Of a stretch of 64,000 nt of DNA, positions 16,909-25,607 are shown one piece after another. The stretch covers positions 372,001 to 436,000 of the forward strand of contig NZ_FNFN01000006.1 in assembly GCF_900101045.1 (NCBI RefSeq), given 5' to 3'. Every line of letters starts with the position of its first letter. Position 1 is the first letter of the stretch. The notes beneath the pieces are model-generated. The model was not told the DNA's origin. It saw only the letters and a list, made by a program, of their open reading frames with translations, and made no database searches. Made by a program: the position numbers and the translations under genes. This DNA is from Nocardioides sp. YR527. GTDB lineage: Bacteria > Actinomycetota > Actinomycetes > Propionibacteriales > Nocardioidaceae.

Positions 16909-19041
16909 GTGCGCAGATTCACCCTCTGGAGCGTCGCCACCACCGTGGTCTCCGGCCTCCTGGTTCTCCCCATCACCACGTCCGCGGACGCGGCCCCCAC
17001 GGCCGCCCCACCGCCGGACACCGACTTCGAGAAGGTGACGCTCAACGACCGCCCCGGTGAGCCGATGGACCTCGCGGTCCTGCCCGACGGGGACGTCCTG
17101 CACAGCACCCGGGCCGGCAAGGTCTGGCTCAACGACGCCGAGACCGGCGTCAACTCCGTGGCCGCCGAGTTCGACGTCTACCAGCACGACGAGGAGGGCC
17201 TGCAGAGCATCGCCCTCGACCCCGGCTACGACGGCAAGCGAAACCGCTGGATCTACGCCTACTACTCCCCGCCGCTGAACACTCCGGTCGACGACCCGGC
17301 CACGCCGAACGTCAACGAGGGCGACGCGCCGGAGAACGGCACCCCGGCCGACTTCGAGCCGTTCAAGGGTGCGATCCGGGTCTCCCGCTACCAGTACAAG
17401 GGCGGCAAGATCGACCTCTCCACCGAGCAGCAGATCCTCGACGTACCGGTCGACCGCGGGCGCTGCTGCCACGTCGGCGGTGACATCGTCTTCGACTCCG
17501 ACGGCAACCTGATCCTCGCCACCGGCGACGACACCGACCCGTTCCAGTCCGACGGCTACTCCCCGCTGGACGACCGGGCGGACCGCAGCCCGGCGTTCGA
17601 CGCCCGGCGTACGGCCGCCAACACCAACGACCTGCGCGGCAAGGTCCTGCGGGTCAAGCCGGGCCGCAATGGCGGCTACACGATCCCGAAGGGCAACCTC
17701 TTCAAGCCCGGCACGCCGAAGACCCGTCCGGAGATCTACGCGATGGGCCTGCGAAACCCGTTCCGGATCGAGATCGACCCGAATAACGACCGGCTCTTCG
17801 TGGCCGACTACTCGCCCGACGCGGCCGCGGCCAACCCGGACCGCGGCCCCTCCGGCCAGGGCAAGTGGACCGTGGTCACCAAGCCCGCCAACTACGGCTG
17901 GCCGCTGTGCGCGACCGCCGAGCTGCCGTACCGCGACTACGACTTCGCGACCGGCGTCTCCGGACCGGCCTTCGACTGTGAGGCTCCGGTCAACGACTCG
18001 CGGCACAACACCGGGCTGACCAGGCTTCCCGCGGTCACCCAGCCGACGGTCTGGTACTCCTACGGTGCCTCGGCGGAGTTCCCCGAGCTCGGCTCGGCGG
18101 GCGGCATCGCGCCGATGGCCGGCCCGGCGTACGACTACGACAAGCGCAACACGAAGTCGGCCCGCTCGGGCGCCTGGCCCGCGTACTACGACGGCATCCC
18201 GCTCTTCGCCGAGTGGGGCCGCGACTACATCAAGGGCATGCGCCTGGACCGTGACGGTGAGCTGACCGGCATCGAGGACGTGCTGAGCACCTTCGCGACC
18301 GACAACGTCATGGACCTGGAGTTCGGCAGGAACGGGTCGCTCTACATGCTCGAGTACGGCGACGGGTTCTTCAGTGAGAACGAGGAGGCCCAGGTCTCCC
18401 GGATCGACTACATCGCCCGCTCCGGCAACCACACCCCGAAGCCGGTGATCACTGCCGACAAGACCGCGGGTCAGCCTCCGCTGACGGTCGCGTTCGACAG
18501 CGCCGGCACCACCGATGCCGACGGTGACGACCTGACGTACCAGTGGGACTTCGACGGCGACGGCAGGTTCGATGCCACCGGGGCCACCGCGACCCACTCC
18601 TATGACGAGGTGGGCGCCTACCGGGCGACCCTGACCGTCACGGACCATGGCGGCAAGGGACGCGGCAAGCACGCCTCGGCCGACGTCGACGTGGTCGTCG
18701 GCAACGACGTGCCGGTCGTCACCCTGACGACGTCGCCGGCGCCGGGGGAGGCCTTCGAGTTCGGTGACACCGTGCAGTTCCAGGTCGAGGTGAGCGACGA
18801 CCAGGCTGTCGACTGCAGCCGGGTCTCGGTGACGTACGTCCTCGGGCACGACGAGCACGGCCACCCGCAGAGCACGGCGAACGGCTGCAGCGGCTCGATC
18901 GTGACCACCGTGCCCGGCGGGCACGACCCCGGCAACGACGAGCTGCACGCCGTCTTCGTGGCCGAGTACACCGACCCGGGCGAGGACGGTCTGCCGGCGT
19001 TGACCGGTACCGCTGAGGTGGTGCTCGCACCCAGCGAGTGA
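16909..19041 (+). CDS. Secreted PQQ-dependent sugar dehydrogenase-like protein with PKD domain
   Basis: A 710-residue exported protein. A Sec signal peptide covers residues 1-28 (RRFTLWSVATT..., cleavage near ADAAP). A beta-propeller domain of the glucose/sorbosone dehydrogenase (GSDH) family spans about 35-500, with the block EGLQSIALDPGYD, DRGRCCHVGGDI and MGLRNPFRIEID. A PKD domain spans about 505-590 (ending in the family pattern YDEVGAYRATLTVTD). A further Ig-like tail runs to the C-terminus. GSDH enzymes oxidise sugar C1 hydroxyls using PQQ; no PQQ synthesis genes are visible here. Similar secreted proteins often accompany ThuA proteins, as in this block. It starts with GTG after GAGAAGGAGA. 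Confidence 0.85.
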   Translation: MRRFTLWSVATTVVSGLLVLPITTSADAAPTAAPPPDTDFEKVTLNDRPGEPMDLAVLPDGDVLHSTRAGKVWLNDAETGVNSVAAEFDVYQHDEEGLQSIALDPGYDGKRNRWIYAYYSPPLNTPVDDPATPNVNEGDAPENGTPADFEPFKGAIRVSRYQYKGGKIDLSTEQQILDVPVDRGRCCHVGGDIVFDSDGNLILATGDDTDPFQSDGYSPLDDRADRSPAFDARRTAANTNDLRGKVLRVKPGRNGGYTIPKGNLFKPGTPKTRPEIYAMGLRNPFRIEIDPNNDRLFVADYSPDAAAANPDRGPSGQGKWTVVTKPANYGWPLCATAELPYRDYDFATGVSGPAFDCEAPVNDSRHNTGLTRLPAVTQPTVWYSYGASAEFPELGSAGGIAPMAGPAYDYDKRNTKSARSGAWPAYYDGIPLFAEWGRDYIKGMRLDRDGELTGIEDVLSTFATDNVMDLEFGRNGSLYMLEYGDGFFSENEEAQVSRIDYIARSGNHTPKPVITADKTAGQPPLTVAFDSAGTTDADGDDLTYQWDFDGDGRFDATGATATHSYDEVGAYRATLTVTDHGGKGRGKHASADVDVVVGNDVPVVTLTTSPAPGEAFEFGDTVQFQVEVSDDQAVDCSRVSVTYVLGHDEHGHPQSTANGCSGSIVTTVPGGHDPGNDELHAVFVAEYTDPGEDGLPALTGTAEVVLAPSE

Positions 19042-19113
19042 CCCTCGGTATCCCTCAGGAAGGGGCATCCGGCCGATCGTGGCCGGGTGCCCCTTCCGGC
19101 TACTTTGTCCAAT

Positions 19114-19127
19114 AACTTTTCAAAGTT
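19114..19127. promoter_or_regulatory. AACTTT-TC-AAAGTT inverted repeat upstream of second ROK gene
   Basis: Perfect 6-base arms with a 2-base centre lie in an A+T-richer stretch (19105-19150) that also holds a second AAACTTTG. Its location 145 bases before the ROK start makes it a candidate autoregulatory operator, but this is unproven. Confidence 0.4.
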
Positions 19128-19210
19128 CGACAGAAACTTTGCAGAAACCGCCACGAAAGGGTTGTACAACGTGAGCGGGGTCACTAGTTTGTCTCTCGGT
19201 CACCGAATTC

Positions 19211-19226
19211 TGTGACTGCCATCACA
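19211..19226. promoter_or_regulatory. Perfect CRP/GlxR-like site TGTGA-N6-TCACA
   Basis: TGTGACTGCCATCACA matches the consensus exactly. It lies 46 bases upstream of the GTG start of the ROK gene that leads the ABC transporter operon, suggesting carbon-source control by a CRP-family regulator encoded elsewhere. Confidence 0.7.
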
Positions 19227-19271
19227 GGCCCGCGTCTGTGGTGGACGCCTATACCCCGGACAGGAGAAACC

Positions 19272-20552
19272 GTGCGCGACGCAGACATCACCGTGCGGGT
19301 CTCCGCCACCGCCGACCCGGCCGCCGTCCGGACCGCGCGGATGGGCCTGCTCCTGCGCTCGCTGCGCGACCGCGGGCCGCGCTCGCGGGGCCGCCTGGCC
19401 GAGGAGACCGGACTGACCCGCACGGTCGCCAACGGCCTGGTCGACGAGCTCGCCGAGCTCGGGCTGGTCTCCTGCGAGGACGCCGACCGCCGCGGCGCCG
19501 GCCGCCCGGGCGTCCAGGTCCGGCTCATCGGCAGCTCGGTGTGCGGGGTCGGTGCGGAGATCAACGTCGACCACCTCGCCGTCGTCGCCGTCGACCTCGC
19601 CGGGACCGTGATCGCCGAGGCCCGCCGCGGCATCGACGGCCGCAGTCTTCCGCCCGAGGGCGTACTGGCCGAGCTCGCCGGGCTGGTCGCCGACGCCCTC
19701 GCCGAGGCACGGACCGCCGGCACCACCGTCACGGGCGTGACCGTCGGCGTCGCGGGTCTCGTCGACACCGCCACGCAGCGGGTCACCCTCGCCCCCAACC
19801 TCGGCTGGCGCGACATCGACGCCGCCGAGGACGTACGCCGTCGGCTGGGTGCCGCGGCTGGGTCGGTGCGGCCCGTGCCGCCGGTGCGCGTGGCCAACGA
19901 AGCCACCCTCGCCGCCACCGCCGAGCTCGACCCCACCGACGCCGACCGCGCCGACATGGTGGTGCTCTACGGCGAGGTCGGACTGGGTGGCGCGATCGTC
20001 AGCGGCGGCCGAGTGGCCCCGGGCCGGCACGGCTGGGCCGGGGAGATCGGCCACCTCCCGATCGACCCTCGCGGTCGGCTCTGCGGCTGCGGCCGCACCG
20101 GCTGCTGGGAGACCGTGGTCGGCCTGCGGGCGCTGCTCGAGGCGGCCACCGACCCCGACGACCCGGTCCGCGACCCCGTGCTGACCCTGGAGGAGCGGCT
20201 CGCCACCCTGGTCGAGCGGGCCCGGCTCGCCGACGGCCGCACCCTGGCCGCGCTGGACGAGGTCGGCACCTGGCTCGGCACCGGCGCAGCCGTCCTCGTC
20301 AACACGCTCAACCCAGGCACCGTCGTGCTCAGCGGCTACTTCGCCGTGCTCGGCGAGTGGCTGCGTCCGGCCGTCGAGGCACGGCTGGCCGCCGACGTCC
20401 TCGCGCCGCGTGCCGGCGGCACCCGGGTCGCGATCTCGGCCTTCGGCCCCACCGCCGCCGTCCGCGGCGGCGCACTGGTCTCCCTGGAGCCGGTGCTCTC
20501 CGACCCCACCACCCTCGCCGACCTGCCAGAACTGCACGGAGGAACCCGATGA
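19272..20552 (+). CDS. ROK-family transcriptional regulator (second copy)
   Basis: A 426-residue sugar-responsive regulator. The N-terminal winged HTH includes RSRGRLAEETGLTRTVANGL. The ROK kinase-like domain contains GEVGLGGAIV and the ROK zinc signature CGCGRTGCWET. The GTG at 19272 has AGGAGA 6 bases upstream and is chosen over in-frame starts further 5'. Its stop overlaps the ATP-binding protein start by 4 bases, so the regulator is the first gene of the CUT2 transporter operon and most likely controls it. A perfect CRP-like site and an AACTTT/AAAGTT repeat precede it. Confidence 0.87.
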   Translation: MRDADITVRVSATADPAAVRTARMGLLLRSLRDRGPRSRGRLAEETGLTRTVANGLVDELAELGLVSCEDADRRGAGRPGVQVRLIGSSVCGVGAEINVDHLAVVAVDLAGTVIAEARRGIDGRSLPPEGVLAELAGLVADALAEARTAGTTVTGVTVGVAGLVDTATQRVTLAPNLGWRDIDAAEDVRRRLGAAAGSVRPVPPVRVANEATLAATAELDPTDADRADMVVLYGEVGLGGAIVSGGRVAPGRHGWAGEIGHLPIDPRGRLCGCGRTGCWETVVGLRALLEAATDPDDPVRDPVLTLEERLATLVERARLADGRTLAALDEVGTWLGTGAAVLVNTLNPGTVVLSGYFAVLGEWLRPAVEARLAADVLAPRAGGTRVAISAFGPTAAVRGGALVSLEPVLSDPTTLADLPELHGGTR

Positions 20553-22108
20553 CCCAGAGTCCGAAGCCGTCGCCGGACGGCCCCGCCGCCAGCGCAGAGG
20601 GGGGTGACGTACTGCTCGAGATGACCGGGATCGTGAAGCGGTTCCCCGGCGTGCTCGCCCTCGGCGGAGTCGACCTCGACGTCCGCGCGGGGGAGGTGCA
20701 CTGCCTGCTCGGTCAGAACGGTGCCGGCAAGTCGACGCTGATCAAGGTGCTCTCGGCGGCGTACCAGCCCGACGAGGGGGAGATCCTCTGGGAGGGCGAG
20801 CCGGTCCGGCTGACCACGCCGGTCGCCGCGATGAAGCGCGGCATCTCGACGATCTACCAGGAGCTCGACCTGGTGCCCGGGCTCACCGTGACCGAGAACA
20901 TCTTCCTCGGCCACGAGCTCGCCACCGCCGGGTTCAGCCGCCGCGCGGAGGCGACCCAGCGGGTGCGTACGCTCCTGGCCCGGCTCGGTCACAGCGAGGT
21001 CGACCCGAACCGCCTGGTCGGCGACCTCTCGCCCGCCGGGCAGCAGATCGTCAGCATGGCGCGGGCGCTGTCCCACGACACCCGCCTGCTCATCCTGGAT
21101 GAGCCGTCGGCGGTCCTGGACCAGGAGGAGGTCGACAACCTCTTCCGGGTGATGCGCGGCCTCACCGCGGAGGGTGTCGCGATCATCTACATCTCCCACC
21201 GGCTCGAGGAGATCCGCCAGATCGGCGACCGGATCACGGTCCTCAAGGACGGCCGCACCGTCGCCACCGGGCTCCCGGTCGCGGAGACGCCGACCTCGGA
21301 GCTGATCACACTGATGACCGGCCGCCAGATCGAGTACGTCTTCCCGAACCGCCCCACGACGCCGCCTGCCCGCGACGCAGCGCCGGTGCTCGAGGCCACC
21401 GGCCTGTCCGGCGACCGCTTCCACGACGTCGACCTCCGTGTCCACGCCGGCGAGATCGTCGGTCTGGCCGGGCTGGTCGGCTCCGGCCGCTCGGAGATCC
21501 TCGAGACCGTCTACGGCGCTCGCCGCTCCAGCGCGGGCACGGTCACCGTCAACGGCCGCCGGCTGCGCCGAGGCTCGGTGCGGGCCGCGGTGGCCGCCGG
21601 GATCGGCCTGGCTCCCGAGGAGCGCAAGAGTCAGGCGCTGCTGCTCGACCAGGCGGTCTACCGCAACGTGACCGTCTCGTCGATGAGCCGGTTCTCCAAG
21701 GCCAGCTTCCTCGACAGCGGCGCCGAGCGCCGGGCCGCCGAGGAGCTCAGCCGTTCGCTCGACGTACGTCCGGCCGGGGTCGACCGGCCGGTCCGCAATC
21801 TGTCGGGCGGCAACCAGCAGAAGGTCGTGCTCGCCCGATGGCTGTTGCGCGAGTGCAAGGTGCTGCTCCTCGACGAGCCCACTCGGGGCGTCGACGTCGG
21901 GGCGCGCACCGAGATCTACAACCTCGTCCGCCGCCTGGCCGACGAAGGTGTCGCCGTGGTCGTGGTGTCCAGCGAGGTGGAGGAGGTGCTCGGTCTCGCC
22001 GACCGGGTCCTCGTCATCAGCGAGGGCGCCGTCGTCCACGAGGGACCCGCCACCGAGATCGATGAGTCGAAGGTCCTGGACCTCGTGATGGAAGGAGAGG
22101 TCGCATGA
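20549..22108 (+). CDS. CUT2 sugar ABC transporter, duplicated ATP-binding protein (RbsA/MglA type)
   Basis: A 519-residue protein with two nucleotide-binding domains. Domain 1 has Walker A GQNGAGKST, signature LSPAGQQ and Walker B LILDEPSAVLD. Domain 2 has the degenerate Walker A GLVGSGRSE, an intact signature LSGGNQQK and Walker B LLLDEPTRGVD. This asymmetry is typical of RbsA, MglA and inositol/ribose-type ATPases. It energises uptake with the permease at 22105 and the lipoprotein at 23235. The frame is open far upstream through the ROK gene, but the ATG at 20549 with GGAGGAACC and the family N-terminus set the start. Confidence 0.93.
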   Translation: MTQSPKPSPDGPAASAEGGDVLLEMTGIVKRFPGVLALGGVDLDVRAGEVHCLLGQNGAGKSTLIKVLSAAYQPDEGEILWEGEPVRLTTPVAAMKRGISTIYQELDLVPGLTVTENIFLGHELATAGFSRRAEATQRVRTLLARLGHSEVDPNRLVGDLSPAGQQIVSMARALSHDTRLLILDEPSAVLDQEEVDNLFRVMRGLTAEGVAIIYISHRLEEIRQIGDRITVLKDGRTVATGLPVAETPTSELITLMTGRQIEYVFPNRPTTPPARDAAPVLEATGLSGDRFHDVDLRVHAGEIVGLAGLVGSGRSEILETVYGARRSSAGTVTVNGRRLRRGSVRAAVAAGIGLAPEERKSQALLLDQAVYRNVTVSSMSRFSKASFLDSGAERRAAEELSRSLDVRPAGVDRPVRNLSGGNQQKVVLARWLLRECKVLLLDEPTRGVDVGARTEIYNLVRRLADEGVAVVVVSSEVEEVLGLADRVLVISEGAVVHEGPATEIDESKVLDLVMEGEVA

Positions 22109-23154
22109 GCGACACCCCCACGGATGCTGTGACCCAGGAGGACACGGCTCGGGTCGAGAAGGAAGCGGCCCGCCAGGTCGAGCCAGGTCGCTTCGGCCAG
22201 GTGATGCGCAGCGGAGCCGGCCACAACCTCGGTCTGGTCCTGGCTCTGGCGCTGCTGGCTCTGGTCGGCGTCGCCACCGGCGGTGAGCGGTTCGCCTCGG
22301 TCGACAACGTGATGACGATCCTGCGGTTCGCCGCGGTGATCGGCGTGGTCAGCATCGGGATGACGTTCGTCATCACCGGCGGCGGGATCGACCTGTCGGT
22401 GGGCGCGCTGGTCGCGCTCTCCTCGGTCTGGTGCACGACGGTGGCCACCCAGACGATGGCCAACGACATCCACTGGATCTTCATCGTGACCACCGCGCTC
22501 CTGGTCGGCGCGGGTGCCGGCCTGGTCAACGGGCTGCTGATCGCGTACGGCGGCGTGGTGCCGTTCATCGCCACGCTCGCGATGATGGCCAGCGCCCGCG
22601 GCCTGGCCGAGATCATCTCGGCGCGCAAGACCCAGATCGTCAGCGTGCCGGGCTTCACCGACGCGTTCTCCCGCGACATCCTCGGGATCTCGGTCCTGGT
22701 CTGGATCTTCGTCGTCGTGGCCGTCATCGGCTGGGTCCTGCTCAACCGGACCACCTTCGGCCGGCGCACCCTCGCCATCGGAGGCAACCCGGAGGCCTCG
22801 CGTCTGGCCGGCATCAACGTACGCCGCCACACCGTGCTCCTCTACGTGCTCGTCGGCCTCTGCTGCGGCATCGCCGCGGTGATGCTGATCGCCCGCACCA
22901 CGACCGGCAGCGCCACCCACGGCCAGCTCTACGAGCTGGAGGCGATCGCGGCGGTCGTCATCGGCGGCACCCTGCTCTCCGGCGGCCGCGGCACCATCGT
23001 CGGCACCGTGTTCGGCGTGCTGATCTTCGCGACCCTCACCAACGTCTTCGTGATCAACAACCTCTCGATCTCCGCCCAGGCGTTCACCAAGGGCCTGATC
23101 ATCATCGCCGCCGTGCTGCTGCAGAAGCGGTTCTCACGACAACCCGGGTCATGA
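22105..23154 (+). CDS. CUT2 sugar ABC transporter permease (RbsC type)
   Basis: A 349-residue membrane protein with about 8-10 hydrophobic segments. It has the RbsC-family blocks VSIGMTFVITGGGIDLSVGA and RRTLAIGGNPEASRLAGI, the latter facing the ATPase. The 4-base overlap with the ATPase gene shows translational coupling. One permease gene suggests a homodimeric channel, as in ribose systems. The substrate is a monosaccharide or cyclitol; the neighbouring oxidoreductase and inositol-phosphate-synthase homologue make myo-inositol or a derivative one option. Confidence 0.92.
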   Translation: MSDTPTDAVTQEDTARVEKEAARQVEPGRFGQVMRSGAGHNLGLVLALALLALVGVATGGERFASVDNVMTILRFAAVIGVVSIGMTFVITGGGIDLSVGALVALSSVWCTTVATQTMANDIHWIFIVTTALLVGAGAGLVNGLLIAYGGVVPFIATLAMMASARGLAEIISARKTQIVSVPGFTDAFSRDILGISVLVWIFVVVAVIGWVLLNRTTFGRRTLAIGGNPEASRLAGINVRRHTVLLYVLVGLCCGIAAVMLIARTTTGSATHGQLYELEAIAAVVIGGTLLSGGRGTIVGTVFGVLIFATLTNVFVINNLSISAQAFTKGLIIIAAVLLQKRFSRQPGS

Positions 23155-23234
23155 CCGCCCGACGTAGCCCTGCCAGCCGTCCTCGGGTCTCGGACTCATC
23201 CCACTTCCACCCTTCCACGCTCTAGGAGCACCTC

Positions 23235-24272
23235 ATGAAACTGAAGTCCACAGCAAAGATCGTCGTCGCCGGCCTCTCGGTGCTCGCCCTCTCGGCCTGC
23301 ATCAGCAACACCCCCGAGAAGTCCGACAACGTCGGCGGTACGTCCAACGCGGAGGCCGGCTCCAACGACGAGAAGGGCGACACGGTCGTCATCGGCTTCT
23401 CGGCACCTGCCGCCGACCACGGCTGGATGGGCGCGATCAGCGAGCAGGCGAAGGCCGCGGGTGACTCCTACGAGGACGTCGACCTGCGCCTGGCGGAGGG
23501 CACCAACGACGTCAACCTCCAGATCAGCCAGGTCGAGACCTTCATCAACGACAAGGTCGACGCCATCGTGCTGCTGCCCTTCGACGGCGCCGCGATGACG
23601 CCGGTCGCGCTCAAGGCGATGCAGGCCGGCATCCCGGTCATCAACGTCGACCGTGAGTTCAACGACGCCAACGCCGCGCGCGTCACCGTGCTCGGCGACA
23701 ACTACGGCATGGGCGTCTCGGCAGGGGAGTACGTCTGCGAGCAGGCCGACGGCAACGAGAACGCCATCGTCGCCGAGATCGCCGGCATCGACTCGCTGCC
23801 GCTGACCCAGGACCGCAGCCAGGGCTTCAAGGACGCGCTGGCCGAGTGCGGGCTCGACGTCGACAACCGGGTCGCCGCCGACTTCACCGTCGAGGGCGGC
23901 GAGAAGGCGGCCGGCAACCTGCTCCAGGCGGCGCCGAAGATCGACTTCCTGTGGAACCACGACGACGACCAGGGCGTCGGCGTCCTGGCCGCGATCAACA
24001 ACGCCGGCCGTGACGAGTTCACCATGGTCGGCGGCGCCGGATCGGCGAACGCCATGCGCGAGATCGAGTCCGGAGACAGCGTCCTCAAGGCGACGGTCAT
24101 CTACCCCTCCACGCAGGCCGCGGACGGCATCAAGCTCGCCCGGCTCCTGGTGCAGGACAAGGCGATGTCCGACCTGGTCGAGGTGACCGTGCCGCGCACG
24201 ATCCAGCTGGACGCCCCGGTCGTGACCGAGGAGAACGTGGACGAGTTCCTGCCCACGGCCTTCGAGTCCTGA
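23235..24272 (+). CDS. Sugar-binding lipoprotein of the CUT2 transporter (periplasmic-binding-protein-1-like)
   Basis: A 345-residue extracellular solute-binding protein. It has a lipoprotein signal with lipobox LSAC (Cys near residue 22), then a flexible linker rich in N, E and S. The type I periplasmic binding fold follows, with VVIGFSAPAADHGWMGAI, IVLLPFDGAAM, INVDREF and WNHDDDQGVG, as in ribose/galactose/inositol binders. It starts at ATG 23235 after AGGAG. A 10-bp hairpin follows 30 bases after its stop, as is common downstream of highly expressed binding-protein genes. Confidence 0.92.
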   Translation: MKLKSTAKIVVAGLSVLALSACISNTPEKSDNVGGTSNAEAGSNDEKGDTVVIGFSAPAADHGWMGAISEQAKAAGDSYEDVDLRLAEGTNDVNLQISQVETFINDKVDAIVLLPFDGAAMTPVALKAMQAGIPVINVDREFNDANAARVTVLGDNYGMGVSAGEYVCEQADGNENAIVAEIAGIDSLPLTQDRSQGFKDALAECGLDVDNRVAADFTVEGGEKAAGNLLQAAPKIDFLWNHDDDQGVGVLAAINNAGRDEFTMVGGAGSANAMREIESGDSVLKATVIYPSTQAADGIKLARLLVQDKAMSDLVEVTVPRTIQLDAPVVTEENVDEFLPTAFES

Positions 24273-24301
24273 CCGAGCTCGACCCAGCCAGACCGCAAGA
24301 T

Positions 24302-24325
24302 CGCTCCGTGCTCGGGCACGGAGCG
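24302..24325. terminator. Intercistronic hairpin after the binding-protein gene
   Basis: CGCTCCGTGC pairs perfectly with GCACGGAGCG across a TCGG loop. With no T-run it may be an mRNA 3'-end stabiliser or partial terminator, letting the binding protein be made in excess of the genes downstream. Confidence 0.7.
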
Positions 24326-24354
24326 ACACCACCGAAACACAGGATCGAGTTCCG

Positions 24355-25530
24355 ATGACCGAGCAGAACGCCACGCTCGGGGTGGGGATGATCGGCTATG
24401 CCTTCATGGGCGCCGTCCACTCCCACGCCTGGCGCAGTGCCCACCGCTTCTTCGACCTTCCCCTGACCCCACGGATGCAGGTCCTCTGCGGCCGTGACGC
24501 GACCCGCGTGGCCGAGGCCGCCACCCGGTTCGGCTGGGCGGAGAGCGTCACCGACTGGCGCGACGTGATCGCCCGCGACGACGTCGACCTGGTCGACGTG
24601 TGCACGCCCGGGGACACCCACGCGGAGATCGCGATCGCCGCGCTCGAGGCCGGCAAGCACGTGCTGTGCGAGAAGCCGCTGGCCAACAGCGTGGCAGAGG
24701 CCGAGCGGATGGCCGCGGCAGCGGCGGTCGCAGCCGAGCGCGGGGTGCGGGCCATGGTGGGGTTCACCTACCGCCGGGTGCCCGCGATCGCCCTGGCTCG
24801 GAAGCTGGTCGCCGACGGCAGGCTCGGGGAGCTCCACCACGTGCGTGCGCAGTATCTCCAGGACTGGCTGGCCGACCCCGAGACCCCGCTGAGCTGGCGC
24901 CTCGACAAGACCAAGGCCGGCTCGGGTGCGCTCGGTGACATCGGCGCCCACATCATCGACCTGACCCAGCACATCACCGGTGACCGGATCCTGGAGGTCT
25001 CCGGGATGCTGGAGACGTTCGTCAAGGAGCGCCCGGTCGCGGAGAGCTCGTCCGGGCTCTCCGCGACCGCCGGGGCCGAGCGCGGTCCGGTCACCGTCGA
25101 CGACGCCGCGCTCTTCCTGGCGCGGTTCGCCGGGGGAGCGGTCGGTTCCTTCGAGGCCACCCGGTTCGCCACCGGTCGCAAGAACGCGATCCGGATCGAG
25201 ATCAACGGATCGAAGGGCAGCCTGGCCTTCGACTTCGAGGACATGAACGTCCTGCACTTCCACGACGCGACCCTGCCGGACGCCGAAGGCGGCTTCCGCC
25301 GGATCGTGGTCACCGAGCCCGAGCACCCCTGGGTCGCGGGCTGGTGGCCTCCGGGCCACGGCCTCGGCTACGAGCACGGCTTCACCCACCAGGTCGTCGA
25401 CCTCGTCCGGGCGCTCGGCGAGGGCACCGAGCCGACGCCGACGTTCGCCGACGGACTCCAGGTGCAGCGCGTGCTCGCCGCCGTCGAGACCAGCTCCGAC
25501 ACCAGGACGTGGCAGGAGATCCCCACCTGA
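24355..25530 (+). CDS. Gfo/Idh/MocA-family NAD(P)-dependent oxidoreductase
   Basis: A 391-residue cytosolic protein. The N-terminal Rossmann fold contains GVGMIGYAFMGAVHSHAW. The EKP motif of the family is present (CEKPLANSVAEAE), followed by the C-terminal alpha/beta domain with GDIGAHIIDL, where Asp and His are the expected catalytic pair. Relatives oxidise myo-inositol, glucosides (3-keto formation) or other sugars. Its position between the CUT2 transporter and a ThuA gene suggests oxidation of the imported sugar. It lies 82 bases after the binding-protein gene and is probably in the same transcript. Confidence 0.9.
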   Translation: MTEQNATLGVGMIGYAFMGAVHSHAWRSAHRFFDLPLTPRMQVLCGRDATRVAEAATRFGWAESVTDWRDVIARDDVDLVDVCTPGDTHAEIAIAALEAGKHVLCEKPLANSVAEAERMAAAAAVAAERGVRAMVGFTYRRVPAIALARKLVADGRLGELHHVRAQYLQDWLADPETPLSWRLDKTKAGSGALGDIGAHIIDLTQHITGDRILEVSGMLETFVKERPVAESSSGLSATAGAERGPVTVDDAALFLARFAGGAVGSFEATRFATGRKNAIRIEINGSKGSLAFDFEDMNVLHFHDATLPDAEGGFRRIVVTEPEHPWVAGWWPPGHGLGYEHGFTHQVVDLVRALGEGTEPTPTFADGLQVQRVLAAVETSSDTRTWQEIPT

Positions 25531-25607
25531 CCCACTCCGCCGCCGCGCCCGCGCCCTGAATCGACCTCTGGAATGACTCAGCCACTCAGCTCGGAAGGGA
25601 CCTCATC

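Noticed and set aside
19238..20548. Apparent 437-residue N-terminal extension of the ABC ATPase
   Set aside because: This part is an alternate frame of the ROK gene; Arg/Pro-rich and without similarity. The ATPase starts at 20549.
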